Shown here: piece by piece, positions 36,413-45,600 of the stretch
How positions within the stretch are numbered: position 1 is the stretch's first letter
Layout of the letters: every line of letters begins with the position of its first letter
Assembly (NCBI RefSeq): GCF_018687535.1
Contig: NZ_CP061295.1
Span: forward strand, 1,116,001 to 1,180,000
From: Polynucleobacter sp. MWH-S4W17
GTDB lineage: Bacteria; Pseudomonadota; Gammaproteobacteria; Burkholderiales; Burkholderiaceae
DNA: 64,000 nucleotides
Direction: 5' to 3'
Position numbers and translations under genes: made by a program
The notes under the pieces: model-generated
Told to the model about the DNA's origin: nothing
What the model saw: only the letters and a program-made list of their open reading frames with translations
Database searches by the model: none

Positions 36413-36683
36413 TATAAAAGTGTTGGTTGAAAAACAAACTACACATATGGTTTTTTCAACTTAATTCGTTATTAAATATTTAATTAATTAAGACTTCAAT
36501 CATGCCTCTAATTAACCCCTCTATTTTAAGCAAAATAGTCCCATTTATCAAATAAGCCTAAGCCCCTCCCGCCAGACCAATATCCATATGGGCTTATTTT
36601 TTGGGTATAAATTTATTAATAGTAATTTTAATAAAATTCGGTAATTTCAGACCTTCTCCGCTTACAGAAAATAGCTAGAGAAT
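36413..36683 (-). promoter_or_regulatory. AT-rich promoter/leader region of tpsA1 with several hairpins
   Basis: The 271-bp gap between the small secreted protein gene and tpsA1 is AT-rich. It contains a 9-bp perfect inverted repeat (GTTGAAAAA / TTTTTCAAC, 36426-36434 with 36452-36460) just before the start codon. A 7-bp hairpin with a 4-base loop lies at 36521-36538. Two overlapping pairings compete for one partner: 36550-36558 or 36559-36565 with 36590-36599. A minus-strand TTGAAG with downstream TA-rich sequence around 36475-36500 is a weak promoter candidate. No known riboswitch was recognised. Confidence 0.45.
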
Positions 36684-37217
36684 TTAGATTTTGATATCCG
36701 GTTTACTAGATTTTTGTGGCGCTGGTGCTATTGGATTTACATTATTTTTTTTGCTTTGTGCTGCCTCTTGCATCACACGTTTGATAGCAACGTTTGCGCC
36801 AGACAAACTAAATCGATTAACGGCAAATGCGCCTGATTGAAGTGCGACTGCAAAGCCAATCGCCTCTCCATTTTGAATGCCCTTGAGCACTTCATCAAAC
36901 GGCTTGAGAATCTGAAATAGATTTCCATTGATTTGTGTGCACTCCATGGTGAGTGCTGAAGATATCGGTGGTCCGTTCATGAGAACAGAATACTTTTCTC
37001 CTGGTGTGCAACGTAGGTTTTGATGCAGATAAAAAAGGCACTGCTCTCCTGAGCAAAAAATCCCAAAAGAAGATTGAGGTCCGTTAACGGTATATGCCTC
37101 ATTCACTTGACCATTGAGTTCGGCTACCCAATTCTGGACAGCAATCTTTTCACCAGCCTGAACAAGCCCAGGAAGCGCGATCAATAAAATCAAAAAGGAG
37201 CTCAATAAACGCTTCAT
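36684..37217 (-). CDS. Small secreted protein with four cysteines, weakly IalB-like
   Basis: A 177-residue protein with a clear signal peptide (cleavage after about Ala21, LVQA-GEK). Four cysteines (Cys55, 60, 70, 93) could form two disulfides in the periplasm. The spacing of FCSGEQC, a YSVLMN strand and the late FSLSGANVAI segment weakly resembles invasion-associated locus B-type proteins, but I would not assign the family. The tail is basic and ends in a proline/lysine-rich segment. Its ATG overlaps the stop of the upstream parvulin gene (ATGA), so the two are translationally coupled. Position within a two-partner secretion operon suggests a periplasmic or surface accessory role. Confidence 0.8.
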   Translation of the reverse strand: MKRLLSSFLILLIALPGLVQAGEKIAVQNWVAELNGQVNEAYTVNGPQSSFGIFCSGEQCLFYLHQNLRCTPGEKYSVLMNGPPISSALTMECTQINGNLFQILKPFDEVLKGIQNGEAIGFAVALQSGAFAVNRFSLSGANVAIKRVMQEAAQSKKNNVNPIAPAPQKSSKPDIKI

Positions 37218-38089
37218 TGCACTACCCTCGCCGTCTCTCGTAAACGCTTAATAGTCTCTGCAAGATACTGCTGAATGATAGCTTGTCTTAGCTGATTTTT
37301 AGACGCATCAAAGCTAGGAATTTTGGATGATCGGGTGTCTTCTAATTGCACAATGACCCAGGCATTCGAAAGCTTGATTGGGGTCTTATTAAAACCCCCT
37401 TTACCCAGAGTTCCCACAACATCTGCAATTGGAGAAGCCAATTGCGCAGGACTAACCCAACCCAAAGACCCACCCTGAGCTTTAGTAGCGTTATCTAAGG
37501 ATGCCTCTTTGGCAACTTTGGCAAAGGAATCGCCATTTTGCAGGCGTCCGATCGTTGCAATAGCCTCGGATTCTGACTTGAGCACAATTTGGCTAATTTT
37601 GTATTGGGTAGCCTGGTCTGTTCCACCCCCAAGATATTGCTTTTGCTTCTCATACTCTTCTTTTAGCTTTTCATTGGTAATGGGATTCTTCTTGAGATGG
37701 TCCTCTATTAAGGCCTGAAGGTAGAGGTTTTGACGAAGCTGTGTAATCTGATCTTGTAGGTCTATTTCTTTATCTAAGCCCTGCTTCACCACGTCTTGAG
37801 CAATGAGTTGGCGATTAATGAGCTCATTCTTAATGAATTCACGTAACTGGGGGGTATCTTTTTGACCCTGAGCTAGTGCTGCTTGAAGGTTGAGATTAAA
37901 TAAGCCTTGAGTAATCGGCACACCATTAACGGTAGCAATGAACTCAAAATCGGCTATAGGCTCAGACTTAGTCGCTGATTGAGGTTCGGACTTAATCTCT
38001 GTCTTTGCGTTAGTTTTGGTTTGAGCGCTAACAGTACCTGCCGCTGTCATGCCTATGAAAACCACTAAAGCAAATTGTTTGAGCGCCAT
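37214..38089 (-). CDS. Periplasmic parvulin-type peptidyl-prolyl isomerase (second copy)
   Basis: A 291-residue SurA/PpiC-like protein. Signal peptide at residues 1-22 (TVSA-QTK). An N-terminal SurA_N-like helical chaperone region runs over about 48-155 (ATVNGVPITQGLFNLNL, LREFIKNELINRQLI). A PPIC rotamase domain lies at about 163-255, with KISQIVLKSE, NGDSFAKVAKEAS, GGSLGWVSP and NAWVIVQLED. Such proteins hold unfolded outer-membrane or exported clients; Bordetella Par27 is a parvulin proposed to assist FHA secretion. It is 26 bp downstream of tpsB and overlaps the next gene by 4 bp. It resembles the parvulin at 39920 in layout but is clearly diverged, so the two may prefer different clients. 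Confidence 0.92.
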   Translation of the reverse strand: MALKQFALVVFIGMTAAGTVSAQTKTNAKTEIKSEPQSATKSEPIADFEFIATVNGVPITQGLFNLNLQAALAQGQKDTPQLREFIKNELINRQLIAQDVVKQGLDKEIDLQDQITQLRQNLYLQALIEDHLKKNPITNEKLKEEYEKQKQYLGGGTDQATQYKISQIVLKSESEAIATIGRLQNGDSFAKVAKEASLDNATKAQGGSLGWVSPAQLASPIADVVGTLGKGGFNKTPIKLSNAWVIVQLEDTRSSKIPSFDASKNQLRQAIIQQYLAETIKRLRETARVVQ

Positions 38090-38115
38090 GGGTAGCTTAT
38101 TTATCGATCAAATGA

Positions 38116-39849
38116 TCAGAACTGATAACTACCAGTAAACCAGCCGCGTGGATTGGTTGTTGTGCCATCGGTAGCAACCTGTTGACCAGTAGAACTATAC
38201 AAAGGATTCTTACCAATTTGCCAAGCAACCATTGCACCTAGATTCCAACCTTCCCAGTCCCATTTCAAACCAAGGCCTGCGCCTTGCAAAGAATAAGTAT
38301 TGTTTGCATTGGTAAGGCCCTGCCAATTTTGGTACGTATTTTTATATTGCTGCACTAGGCCTACGTCATAAAACATACTAGCTGTAATGCGCTCTGGAAA
38401 TTGATGACGCAATTCAACAGTGCCAATGCCACCTTGTGAGCCGCCGCTTTGCGCAACAGGATAGGCGCGGACTGCATAAGGTCCACCCATATAAATTTGT
38501 TCTGCAGAATTTAAATTTACTGAGGAAAATTGACCACTCACCGCAACGTATGCAGTCGTTGTTCCATCTTCGCTTAACTGCTGCGTACGATTGCCTGCAA
38601 AGGTAAACTTTGTAAAGCTAGAAGGCGTATATACACCATAGCCCGGCACACTAGTTGACAGAATATCTAAGTTACCAAACACGGCAGCGAGTGATCCCGA
38701 GCTAATGCCGCCACCAGCCAAGCTGTCGTAATGATTCCCTGAGATACCAACCGTTGCATTTCGGATGTTGTAGGCGCTGATAGTCGTTAGTGTCTGACTA
38801 TTCTTATTGGTGTACTCTTTAATATCATAGTTAGCGGTAACGTTCACGTTAGTGCCTTGAGAACGTACCAATGGGTATGCGGCACTTACGCCTGTAGTCC
38901 ACGCATCACCATAACCAGCATTAGCAGTATTGGCGTAATTGCTGACGTTCTTGTAGTTCAGAAAAGTTCCAGCAACGCCTAAGCGCAGCCCATCTTTAGA
39001 TGCTGGTAAAGAGTAGGCGCCTTGAACATACTGTGAGCCTTCTGAATAAATACCATTAATCGATATTTGATCGCCAATACCTAATGGATTGATTCCACTT
39101 AAAGCAATCACCCCCTGATTGGCTCCAGTTGTTCTACTGCCGTAGTTATTCGCCTCTACCCTACCCTGGTACCACTGCGGCTCGGTAAGCTGCACTCGTA
39201 AGGCAGTATCGCCATCTTTTTCGCCGGGCTCCAATTGGCTAGTGACCATAACACCAGGCGTCTCATTGAGAATAATCAAGGCACGTTCTACTGCTTCGGT
39301 ATTTAAAGGCTGCCCGAGTGGATTAGCGTAAGTAATATATTCAGCAGTAGTATCTTTACTAAAGCGTGTTGGACCATTGGGGGTGTCAACAATGACGCTA
39401 CTTAACCTGGCTTCCGTTACTAGGATTTTCACAACGCCATTAGCAATTTTTTGAGGTGGCAAGATTGCCTGAACTGTGAAGCCACTCTTACGATAAAAAT
39501 CCACCACAGCATCACAGGCTTTTTGCAAATCATCAAAACTAACAGCACGACCGACCCATGGCTTTAATACTTCTTGAATGCTAGCTTCTGGAAGAATGCT
39601 GATGCCTTCCAATACAAACTGCTTTACCTGAAAAGTAAGTTCATCTTTGCGTGGCTCACCCGGACGAGTACCCTCTTTTGAGCTGGGCTCTGGAAGCGCT
39701 AAGGGCGATGGTAGTGGTAACTGTTTTTCTAAGTTCTGTTGCAATGCACCGGCATCCACTTGCGCAAATACAGAGCCAGAGGAAATCAAGCTAATTGCCA
39801 CCAAGGCATAGATTGATTTATGAAAGCGGGTAGATTGCGTTATGGACAT
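38116..39849 (-). CDS. TpsB outer-membrane transporter, ShlB/FhaC/HecB family
   Basis: A 577-residue protein with a signal peptide (cleavage after VFA, about residue 29). A proline-rich linker is followed by two POTRA domains (about 73-150 and 150-225; QVKQFVLEGISILPEASI, then VKILVTEARLSSV). A 16-strand Omp85-type barrel ends in phenylalanine. Barrel motifs: GGPYAVRAYP (455-464, the family VRGY loop with alanine in place of glycine) and FYDVG (493-497). It would bind the TPS domain of its TpsA partners in the periplasm and thread them to the surface. It is the only TpsB in the window, flanked by two parvulins and two giant TpsA genes, so it probably serves both. About 70 bp separate it from the upstream parvulin gene. 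Confidence 0.96.
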   Translation of the reverse strand: MSITQSTRFHKSIYALVAISLISSGSVFAQVDAGALQQNLEKQLPLPSPLALPEPSSKEGTRPGEPRKDELTFQVKQFVLEGISILPEASIQEVLKPWVGRAVSFDDLQKACDAVVDFYRKSGFTVQAILPPQKIANGVVKILVTEARLSSVIVDTPNGPTRFSKDTTAEYITYANPLGQPLNTEAVERALIILNETPGVMVTSQLEPGEKDGDTALRVQLTEPQWYQGRVEANNYGSRTTGANQGVIALSGINPLGIGDQISINGIYSEGSQYVQGAYSLPASKDGLRLGVAGTFLNYKNVSNYANTANAGYGDAWTTGVSAAYPLVRSQGTNVNVTANYDIKEYTNKNSQTLTTISAYNIRNATVGISGNHYDSLAGGGISSGSLAAVFGNLDILSTSVPGYGVYTPSSFTKFTFAGNRTQQLSEDGTTTAYVAVSGQFSSVNLNSAEQIYMGGPYAVRAYPVAQSGGSQGGIGTVELRHQFPERITASMFYDVGLVQQYKNTYQNWQGLTNANNTYSLQGAGLGLKWDWEGWNLGAMVAWQIGKNPLYSSTGQQVATDGTTTNPRGWFTGSYQF

Positions 39850-39919
39850 CGAGATAGAACCGTTAAAGATAAATATTAGCTGTATGTGATTGATAATAAG
39901 TCAGAAAGGTAGCTATGCG

Positions 39920-40729
39920 CTAGTTACCTTTAGTAATCTTAGTGGTCTGCATCAAGGCATTGACGGCTTCCTGGCGCTTTTGCTGAATAAGGGACTGAGC
40001 AATAGTATTTTTTGCCTGATCAAAGGTAGGCATGACGAAAGGTCTGACATCATCCACTTTGATGATGTGCCAACCATTAGCTGTTTTTACAGGGGTTTGC
40101 GTGATCTTGCCCTTGGTCAGATTAGGAACCAAATCACTGATCGGAGGCGTTAATTGCGTTGGAAGTGCCCATCCAACAATACCCCCTTGTTGACCAGATT
40201 TTTGATCTAGAGATTTAACTTTCGCCAGATCTGCAAAAGAATCACCATTATTGATTTGCTTAATAAGCTCAGCCCCTTCGGACTCGTTAGCAACCACGAT
40301 TTGAGAAACCAAATACTCTTTTGAGTTCTTCGGATCCTTGCTGAGCTCTACTTGTTTATCGTAGACAGCCCGAACATCATCATTGGTTACTGGGTGATCC
40401 GCAAAGTATTGAGAAAACCAGATATCCATCATGGCATTTTGTTCTGCCATCTTAATCTTAAAGGCATTGTTACCTTTAGTCAGAAGACCGGTCTTCTTGG
40501 CATCTTGCGCAACCGCCTCTCTTAATACCAAATCATTCAAAATCGATTGACGTAACTCAGGAGTATCTTTAGCCCCTTCAGATACAGATACCGAAACCCA
40601 TTGATCTACTTGGGCGCTAGTAATTTTGGCGCCATTAACGGTCAGCAGGGTTTTTGAAGTCTGCGCCTGAGCGGGGTTCAGGAAAAAACCTGTTGCTACC
40701 AAGAAGATTGGGATTAATTTAGATTTCAT
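39920..40729 (-). CDS. Periplasmic parvulin-type peptidyl-prolyl isomerase (first copy)
   Basis: A 269-residue SurA/PpiC-like protein. Signal peptide with cleavage near AQA-QTS (about residue 22). The N-terminal helical chaperone region covers about 28-135 (LTVNGAKITSAQVDQWV, LRQSILNDLVLREAVAQDA). A PPIC domain spans about 143-235 with YLVSQIVVANE, NNGDSFADLAKVKSLD, GGIVGWALP and NGWHIIKVDD. Its ATG overlaps the stop of the upstream N-glycosyltransferase (ATGA, 40726-40729), so it is translationally coupled to that enzyme. Placed between the glycosyltransferase and TpsB, it probably keeps exoprotein substrates export-competent in the periplasm. Confidence 0.93.
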   Translation of the reverse strand: MKSKLIPIFLVATGFFLNPAQAQTSKTLLTVNGAKITSAQVDQWVSVSVSEGAKDTPELRQSILNDLVLREAVAQDAKKTGLLTKGNNAFKIKMAEQNAMMDIWFSQYFADHPVTNDDVRAVYDKQVELSKDPKNSKEYLVSQIVVANESEGAELIKQINNGDSFADLAKVKSLDQKSGQQGGIVGWALPTQLTPPISDLVPNLTKGKITQTPVKTANGWHIIKVDDVRPFVMPTFDQAKNTIAQSLIQQKRQEAVNALMQTTKITKGN

Positions 40730-42570
40730 GAATTACTCTTAGCCTTTTTAAGACGGTCCATCAACATTTGCCCCATGATCTCAGGGCGACCTTCAAAAAT
40801 ACGCTGCACCTTATCTGGTCCAGCATGTTTGCTTCTGAGTTCATTGCGCAACTCATGATTTTCAGCAAGCTTGACCACTGCTTTAATGTAATCCTCTGTG
40901 GTGGTAGCGACTAACCAGTTGGGCATACCGAAGCGCTCAAATAGGCCTTGGTCGATATGCTCATTCACTTCCCTGCCCGTCTTACAAACACCAATCAAAC
41001 CAGCAGTGACTGTATCGATAATGCCGTTGGTATTACCAAATGGGAATGGATTGATATACATATCGCACTTACGCACTATTTCCATATACTCTTTGTAGCC
41101 ACGGTGGGCATACACAATGGCATAGTCACCTAAGACATTACGCACTACGCGTTTAACTTGTTCGTAAACCATACCCTGTGCAAAAGCCACTGCAAAATGA
41201 AATCTCACTAGCACTTTGCTGCGCAGAGCAATCTCTTTACAAGCATTGAGAAACTCTGGATTAATCTTCATGGCAGATGCTGCCACCACAATATCCACCA
41301 CTTCGGGTTTTTCGCGAATAATCGGCGGCTCAGGGTTTTGACTTGCCAATCCTGATGGGCGGTATGGCATACCATCATTCGGCAGAATTAATAATTCCTC
41401 GCTAAAGCACTCAGGATCGCCAACGTAATCCTCTTCTACCACCACATAATCCATTGAGGCGGAATGTGATGTCGCTGGATGACCTAGTGCCATCGCCATT
41501 ACTGGCGCCAAACGAATATTAGCCAACATCATTGTCAGCGGGAACATGCCAACGCTGGGCATGTAAAAGACTTGGGCTTCACGTTCTTGTGCAACATTTC
41601 TAATTTGAGAAATCTGCTCTTGCAAAGATCCTTGCTTGATCTCAATCCATTCATCAAATACAGCATGACCAACAGCATCTGTGGCATTGGCAAGGCCCAT
41701 ACCGACGATATGGAATAACTCCTTTGCGGCTTCAAGGGTTCTTGAGTGTGTGCGATAAATAGAATGACCAGCATTAAACCACTCCATTACGACCAGCATA
41801 GTGGGCTTCTGCCCTTTTTTGGCTGGTAAAACTGGAGTTTCTAGGGGAAGCAGCTTATAAGTTTCTAACCAACGCTCAATCAGAGTATTGATGGCACCCT
41901 TGATTTCATGTTTATCTGCACGATCCGCATAGCTGCAATGCATATAGACGTCATGCATGATGCCAAATGGCAAGGCTTCTAGTGTTTCTATTTCTGGAAG
42001 CTTTTCTGTCAACCAAGGTAGAAGTACTTCGCGCTTGTTGTGTGCCTGCGGGGAACCCAAAAAGCGTGGCGATAAGAGCGCCATACCTAATGAGGCAGCC
42101 AGGTATTTATTGGCATCCCATAATTTATCTATCTCTAAAATAATCTCGGATTCTGGCAGATAGAGCAAAGCAAACTTGGGTAAATCTTGCGCAGTGACTT
42201 CTAGGTGTCCTAAATTCCCTTTCCCTGCCAAGTTCAGAGCACGCACCACATGATCCGCATTCAGAAATAAGGTAGAGCCAAAGATCGTTGCAAACCAACG
42301 CTGCAAAGTAAACAACGAGGTTAGGCTTTGTGGCGCAAAATGAAAATCTTTGTCAGAGAATAAGCAAGAGATTGCCGAAGCTAAGCGAACACCAACATGA
42401 GCCTCACGTTCTTCTTCTGAAATACCAGCTAATGGCTGCGCCTGAAACTGCATTCCTGGAACACCGTAACTACTATCCAAAATGGATAGTAGGTTGACAA
42501 GCATCCTGGCCGCCTCTTCATGCTGACGACTATAGGCCGCATGTTCAAAATCTTCGAGCTTAAAAACCAT
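40726..42570 (-). CDS. HMW1C-like cytoplasmic N-glycosyltransferase (GT41-related)
   Basis: A 614-residue protein strongly resembling Haemophilus HMW1C and the Actinobacillus N-glycosyltransferase (about 620 aa). The N-terminal all-helical domain includes LSPRFLGSPQAHNKR and MHDVYMHCSY (205-214). The catalytic half has AGHSIYRTHS (267-276), FYMPSVGM (335-342), ALGHPATSHS (361-370), YVVVEEDYVGDPECFSE (375-391) and the UDP-sugar site NPFPFGNTNGIID (507-519) followed by GVCKTGREVNEHID. These blocks line up almost position for position with the known family. Such enzymes add glucose or galactose from UDP-sugars to Asn in N-X-S/T in the cytoplasm before secretion. It lies 31 bp after the sequon-rich tpsA2, the natural substrate candidate, and overlaps the parvulin gene by 4 bp. 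Confidence 0.95.
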   Translation of the reverse strand: MVFKLEDFEHAAYSRQHEEAARMLVNLLSILDSSYGVPGMQFQAQPLAGISEEEREAHVGVRLASAISCLFSDKDFHFAPQSLTSLFTLQRWFATIFGSTLFLNADHVVRALNLAGKGNLGHLEVTAQDLPKFALLYLPESEIILEIDKLWDANKYLAASLGMALLSPRFLGSPQAHNKREVLLPWLTEKLPEIETLEALPFGIMHDVYMHCSYADRADKHEIKGAINTLIERWLETYKLLPLETPVLPAKKGQKPTMLVVMEWFNAGHSIYRTHSRTLEAAKELFHIVGMGLANATDAVGHAVFDEWIEIKQGSLQEQISQIRNVAQEREAQVFYMPSVGMFPLTMMLANIRLAPVMAMALGHPATSHSASMDYVVVEEDYVGDPECFSEELLILPNDGMPYRPSGLASQNPEPPIIREKPEVVDIVVAASAMKINPEFLNACKEIALRSKVLVRFHFAVAFAQGMVYEQVKRVVRNVLGDYAIVYAHRGYKEYMEIVRKCDMYINPFPFGNTNGIIDTVTAGLIGVCKTGREVNEHIDQGLFERFGMPNWLVATTTEDYIKAVVKLAENHELRNELRSKHAGPDKVQRIFEGRPEIMGQMLMDRLKKAKSNS

Positions 42571-42601
42571 TTAATACTTTCATGAGCAGCTCAAGCGCAT
42601 C

Positions 42602-45600
42602 TTATTTGCTTGAGCAGGAATTAGAATCTGACGGGGTGCAACTTATATCAGATGCATCACTAACCAAAGTGTTTGAGCCTTTCTTAGTGCCTTGACTAGA
42701 TGATGCGCCACCCGATTTTGATGTGCCCTCATTCGCTGACGGTCCATCCACTTTTGCCGCTCCATCTCCCATTGCTGAAATACCTGCTTTGGTTAGCAAT
42801 TCACTCATAGGCAAACCGCCTACAGGCGAGCTATCTACCTTTACCCCCAAGTCACTCATCGGCGAACTGCCTGGCCTTGTCACTGTATCGCCCATCGATA
42901 CAGAAACCCCGCCAGTGCTCATGGCAACATCACTGGCCGTTGTCTTCATATACTGAATAGCCTGCTGTGCCTGGTTCATATTCAAGGCGTATTGAGCAAT
43001 ACCCGAATTATTCTGTGCAAGCAAAGTCACCTTAGTCTGGCTTGTCTCAACCAAGTTGCTTTGGGTGATTTGAGGGGTAATATTCTGAACTTGTGGTGGA
43101 GCAGGTGGCGGCGGATCAGGGATATGATAAATATTTGCTGGATGTAAATTTGCCAAATTGCTTCCTAAATTTGCCCCTGAGGCCAAAGCAAAAGTAGTAT
43201 TCGATAGACCGCCTAAAGATCCATTGGATCCCGTAATCATTTCAATGGTGCCATTTTGGCTAGTCAATGTGTTGGCACCATTTAAGGAAATATTATTAGC
43301 CGTATAGGTTTGATTACCAATCGTATTTACCGAGCCATTTAAATTGAGCTGACCCGTAGGGAAGCTAATGTCAGCAACCAGTGGATTGCTGTTACCCGTG
43401 GTGTTGGTATTTTGCTGACCTTGAATAGTCTTCACATTAGCCAATGGAACGAGCAAGCCGATATTACCAGTGCTAATTACTGGAGCGACAGACTCGCCAG
43501 GCAAGTTTACGGCCGCCAATACCAAAGAATCTTGCCCGGCAGTAGCGCCGTTAATATCACCTTTAACGATGATCGAAGGATCCATCGATAGCAAGAGACG
43601 GATATTTCCGTTGCTGCCATTGCCGCCAATCACAACGGAGCCAGTATATTGCTGGGCTCCAAATGTACTCACATCAGCATTTAATTGAATATTTTGTGCT
43701 TTAACTTCCATTTCATATGGACTAAAGCTAGCACGACTATAGTTTGCATATGGAATGTACTGGGTTGAGCCATTTTGGACGCTCGCAATATTTTGTCCAA
43801 CCTGATTATTAAATAGCACTGTACCGTTCGCAGCAGAAATGACTAAATCGCGTTGAGCAGCCGCTGAATCCAGACCAGCACTGATGGCGCCGTTAAAGCT
43901 AATATTGCCGGCACTACTATAGAAGTTCGAGATAGCGGAATTATTAGCTGTTGATGGTGTTCCAGAACTTAAGAATGTTAAGTCGCCGTTGTATGTTTGG
44001 TTGCCAGTTGTATTCACTAAGCCGCCAAATATGGAGGCTCCATTCACCGTCATGTCACCACCAGTTGTTACATTGCTTGCAAAGTTAGCAGCACCTGTTA
44101 CAACCACATTACCACCAACACTAGCGCTACCTGTTACTGAGATGCCATTATTAGCAATTAAATTACCGCCAGCATTAATATTACCCAAGGCAGTTACATA
44201 ACCATTAGCGGTAAATGTATTGGCAATATTGGCATTATTCGATAAGGTGACATTACCGCTAGTAGTCAAGCTTGATACTGCTACACCTGAAGCAAATGAT
44301 AGATTGCCTCCAGCAGAAATCAAGGTTGCATTACCCATAGCATTAGTGCTTGCAAGGGTTAAGTTATAAGCGCCAATATCTACGGCTCCAGTAATGGAGT
44401 TATTGCCAGAAATTGTTAAGTTTCCAGCGCCACGTTGCGTAATAACGCCTCCACCTGACACGTTATTGGTCAAGTTAAATGGATTGGCAGATGCAAAAAT
44501 AATGTTACCGCTATTGCTAATATTGCTTCCAGTGATACCAACCTGATCACTGTTATATACAACCGATGCATTCGTCGGAATAATGACGCGTGCGACGTTG
44601 TTGCCATCCGGAATGGCTCCACCAGCCCAGTTAGAGGCCGAAGACCAATTACCGCTAGTATTACCGCCAATATAGGTAACGCAAGAAAGCTGGGTAATAG
44701 TGCCGACATTATCCGTAAGGGTATTGGTGGTCAATGCATAGTTACTTGCATCAGCACCAATCAGACCCATACTCAAGGTCACTGATTTATTGGCACCGAC
44801 ATTTCGGTCTGCATAACTGCCAGAACCAATCAAGCCTACCGCATCATTGGTTAGTACGCCAGCAAGAGTCTGATTGAAGGATAGATTCGCGGCTGTAATG
44901 CTGGTGCTACCGTCATAGACCTTAGTGATCGACTGGACACCTAAATTATTGTTTAAAGACTTAGGCGTAATAGTGATCGCCCCAGCAACTGCTAGATTAT
45001 TGAAGTTATTACCAATGATGGTCAAATTAGATGCATAAAGGTTATATCCACCAACCTGCAAATTGTTTGATGAGCTTAATGAACCATTGATAGCATTTAA
45101 AGTAAAGTAAGCGGCTCCCCCTGCCCCGTCAATGACAGATACCGTGCCGTTGTAGGATGATGCCAATCCAGTAACAATAGTGCCGTTATGAAGATACTGC
45201 GCTGTCAAATTGTAAGTAGGTGTAGTTCCATAGGTCGCAGTGACATTGGTTGCCTTAATAGCCAATACATCGGCAGGAACAATCGTGTAGTTACCGGCCT
45301 GGTAGTTAATGTTGTAGTTGCTTGCAGACCAGTTTGAGGCAACCAGCACTCCTGTGTAATTGCCGGCTAAATTAACTCCTGCATTAGTTCTGGTGATGGC
45401 GCCGGTAGTTAATACAGAGGCAGTCTCGCCAGCAACGAATCCGTTGTAAATAACACCACCATACCCAGCTTGATCACTTTGAGTCACAAATTTAAGGTCA
45501 TTTACAACACCAACTGTTAAATTCGCTTTAGTAATCACACCACCTGTGGCATCAGCAACGCTCACACGGTAGTTTGCACCAGCATTGTCATCGCTAATAA

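Noticed and set aside
36550-36602. Rho-independent terminator ending the tpsB operon before tpsA1
   Set aside because: The T-run is on the plus strand, opposite to the direction of these genes, and the loop is about 32 bases. On the minus strand no T-run follows the stem.
40726-42570. Generic O-GlcNAc transferase or unrelated GT41 enzyme
   Set aside because: The match to HMW1C-type enzymes extends over the whole length, including the N-terminal helical domain, and no TPR repeats are seen.
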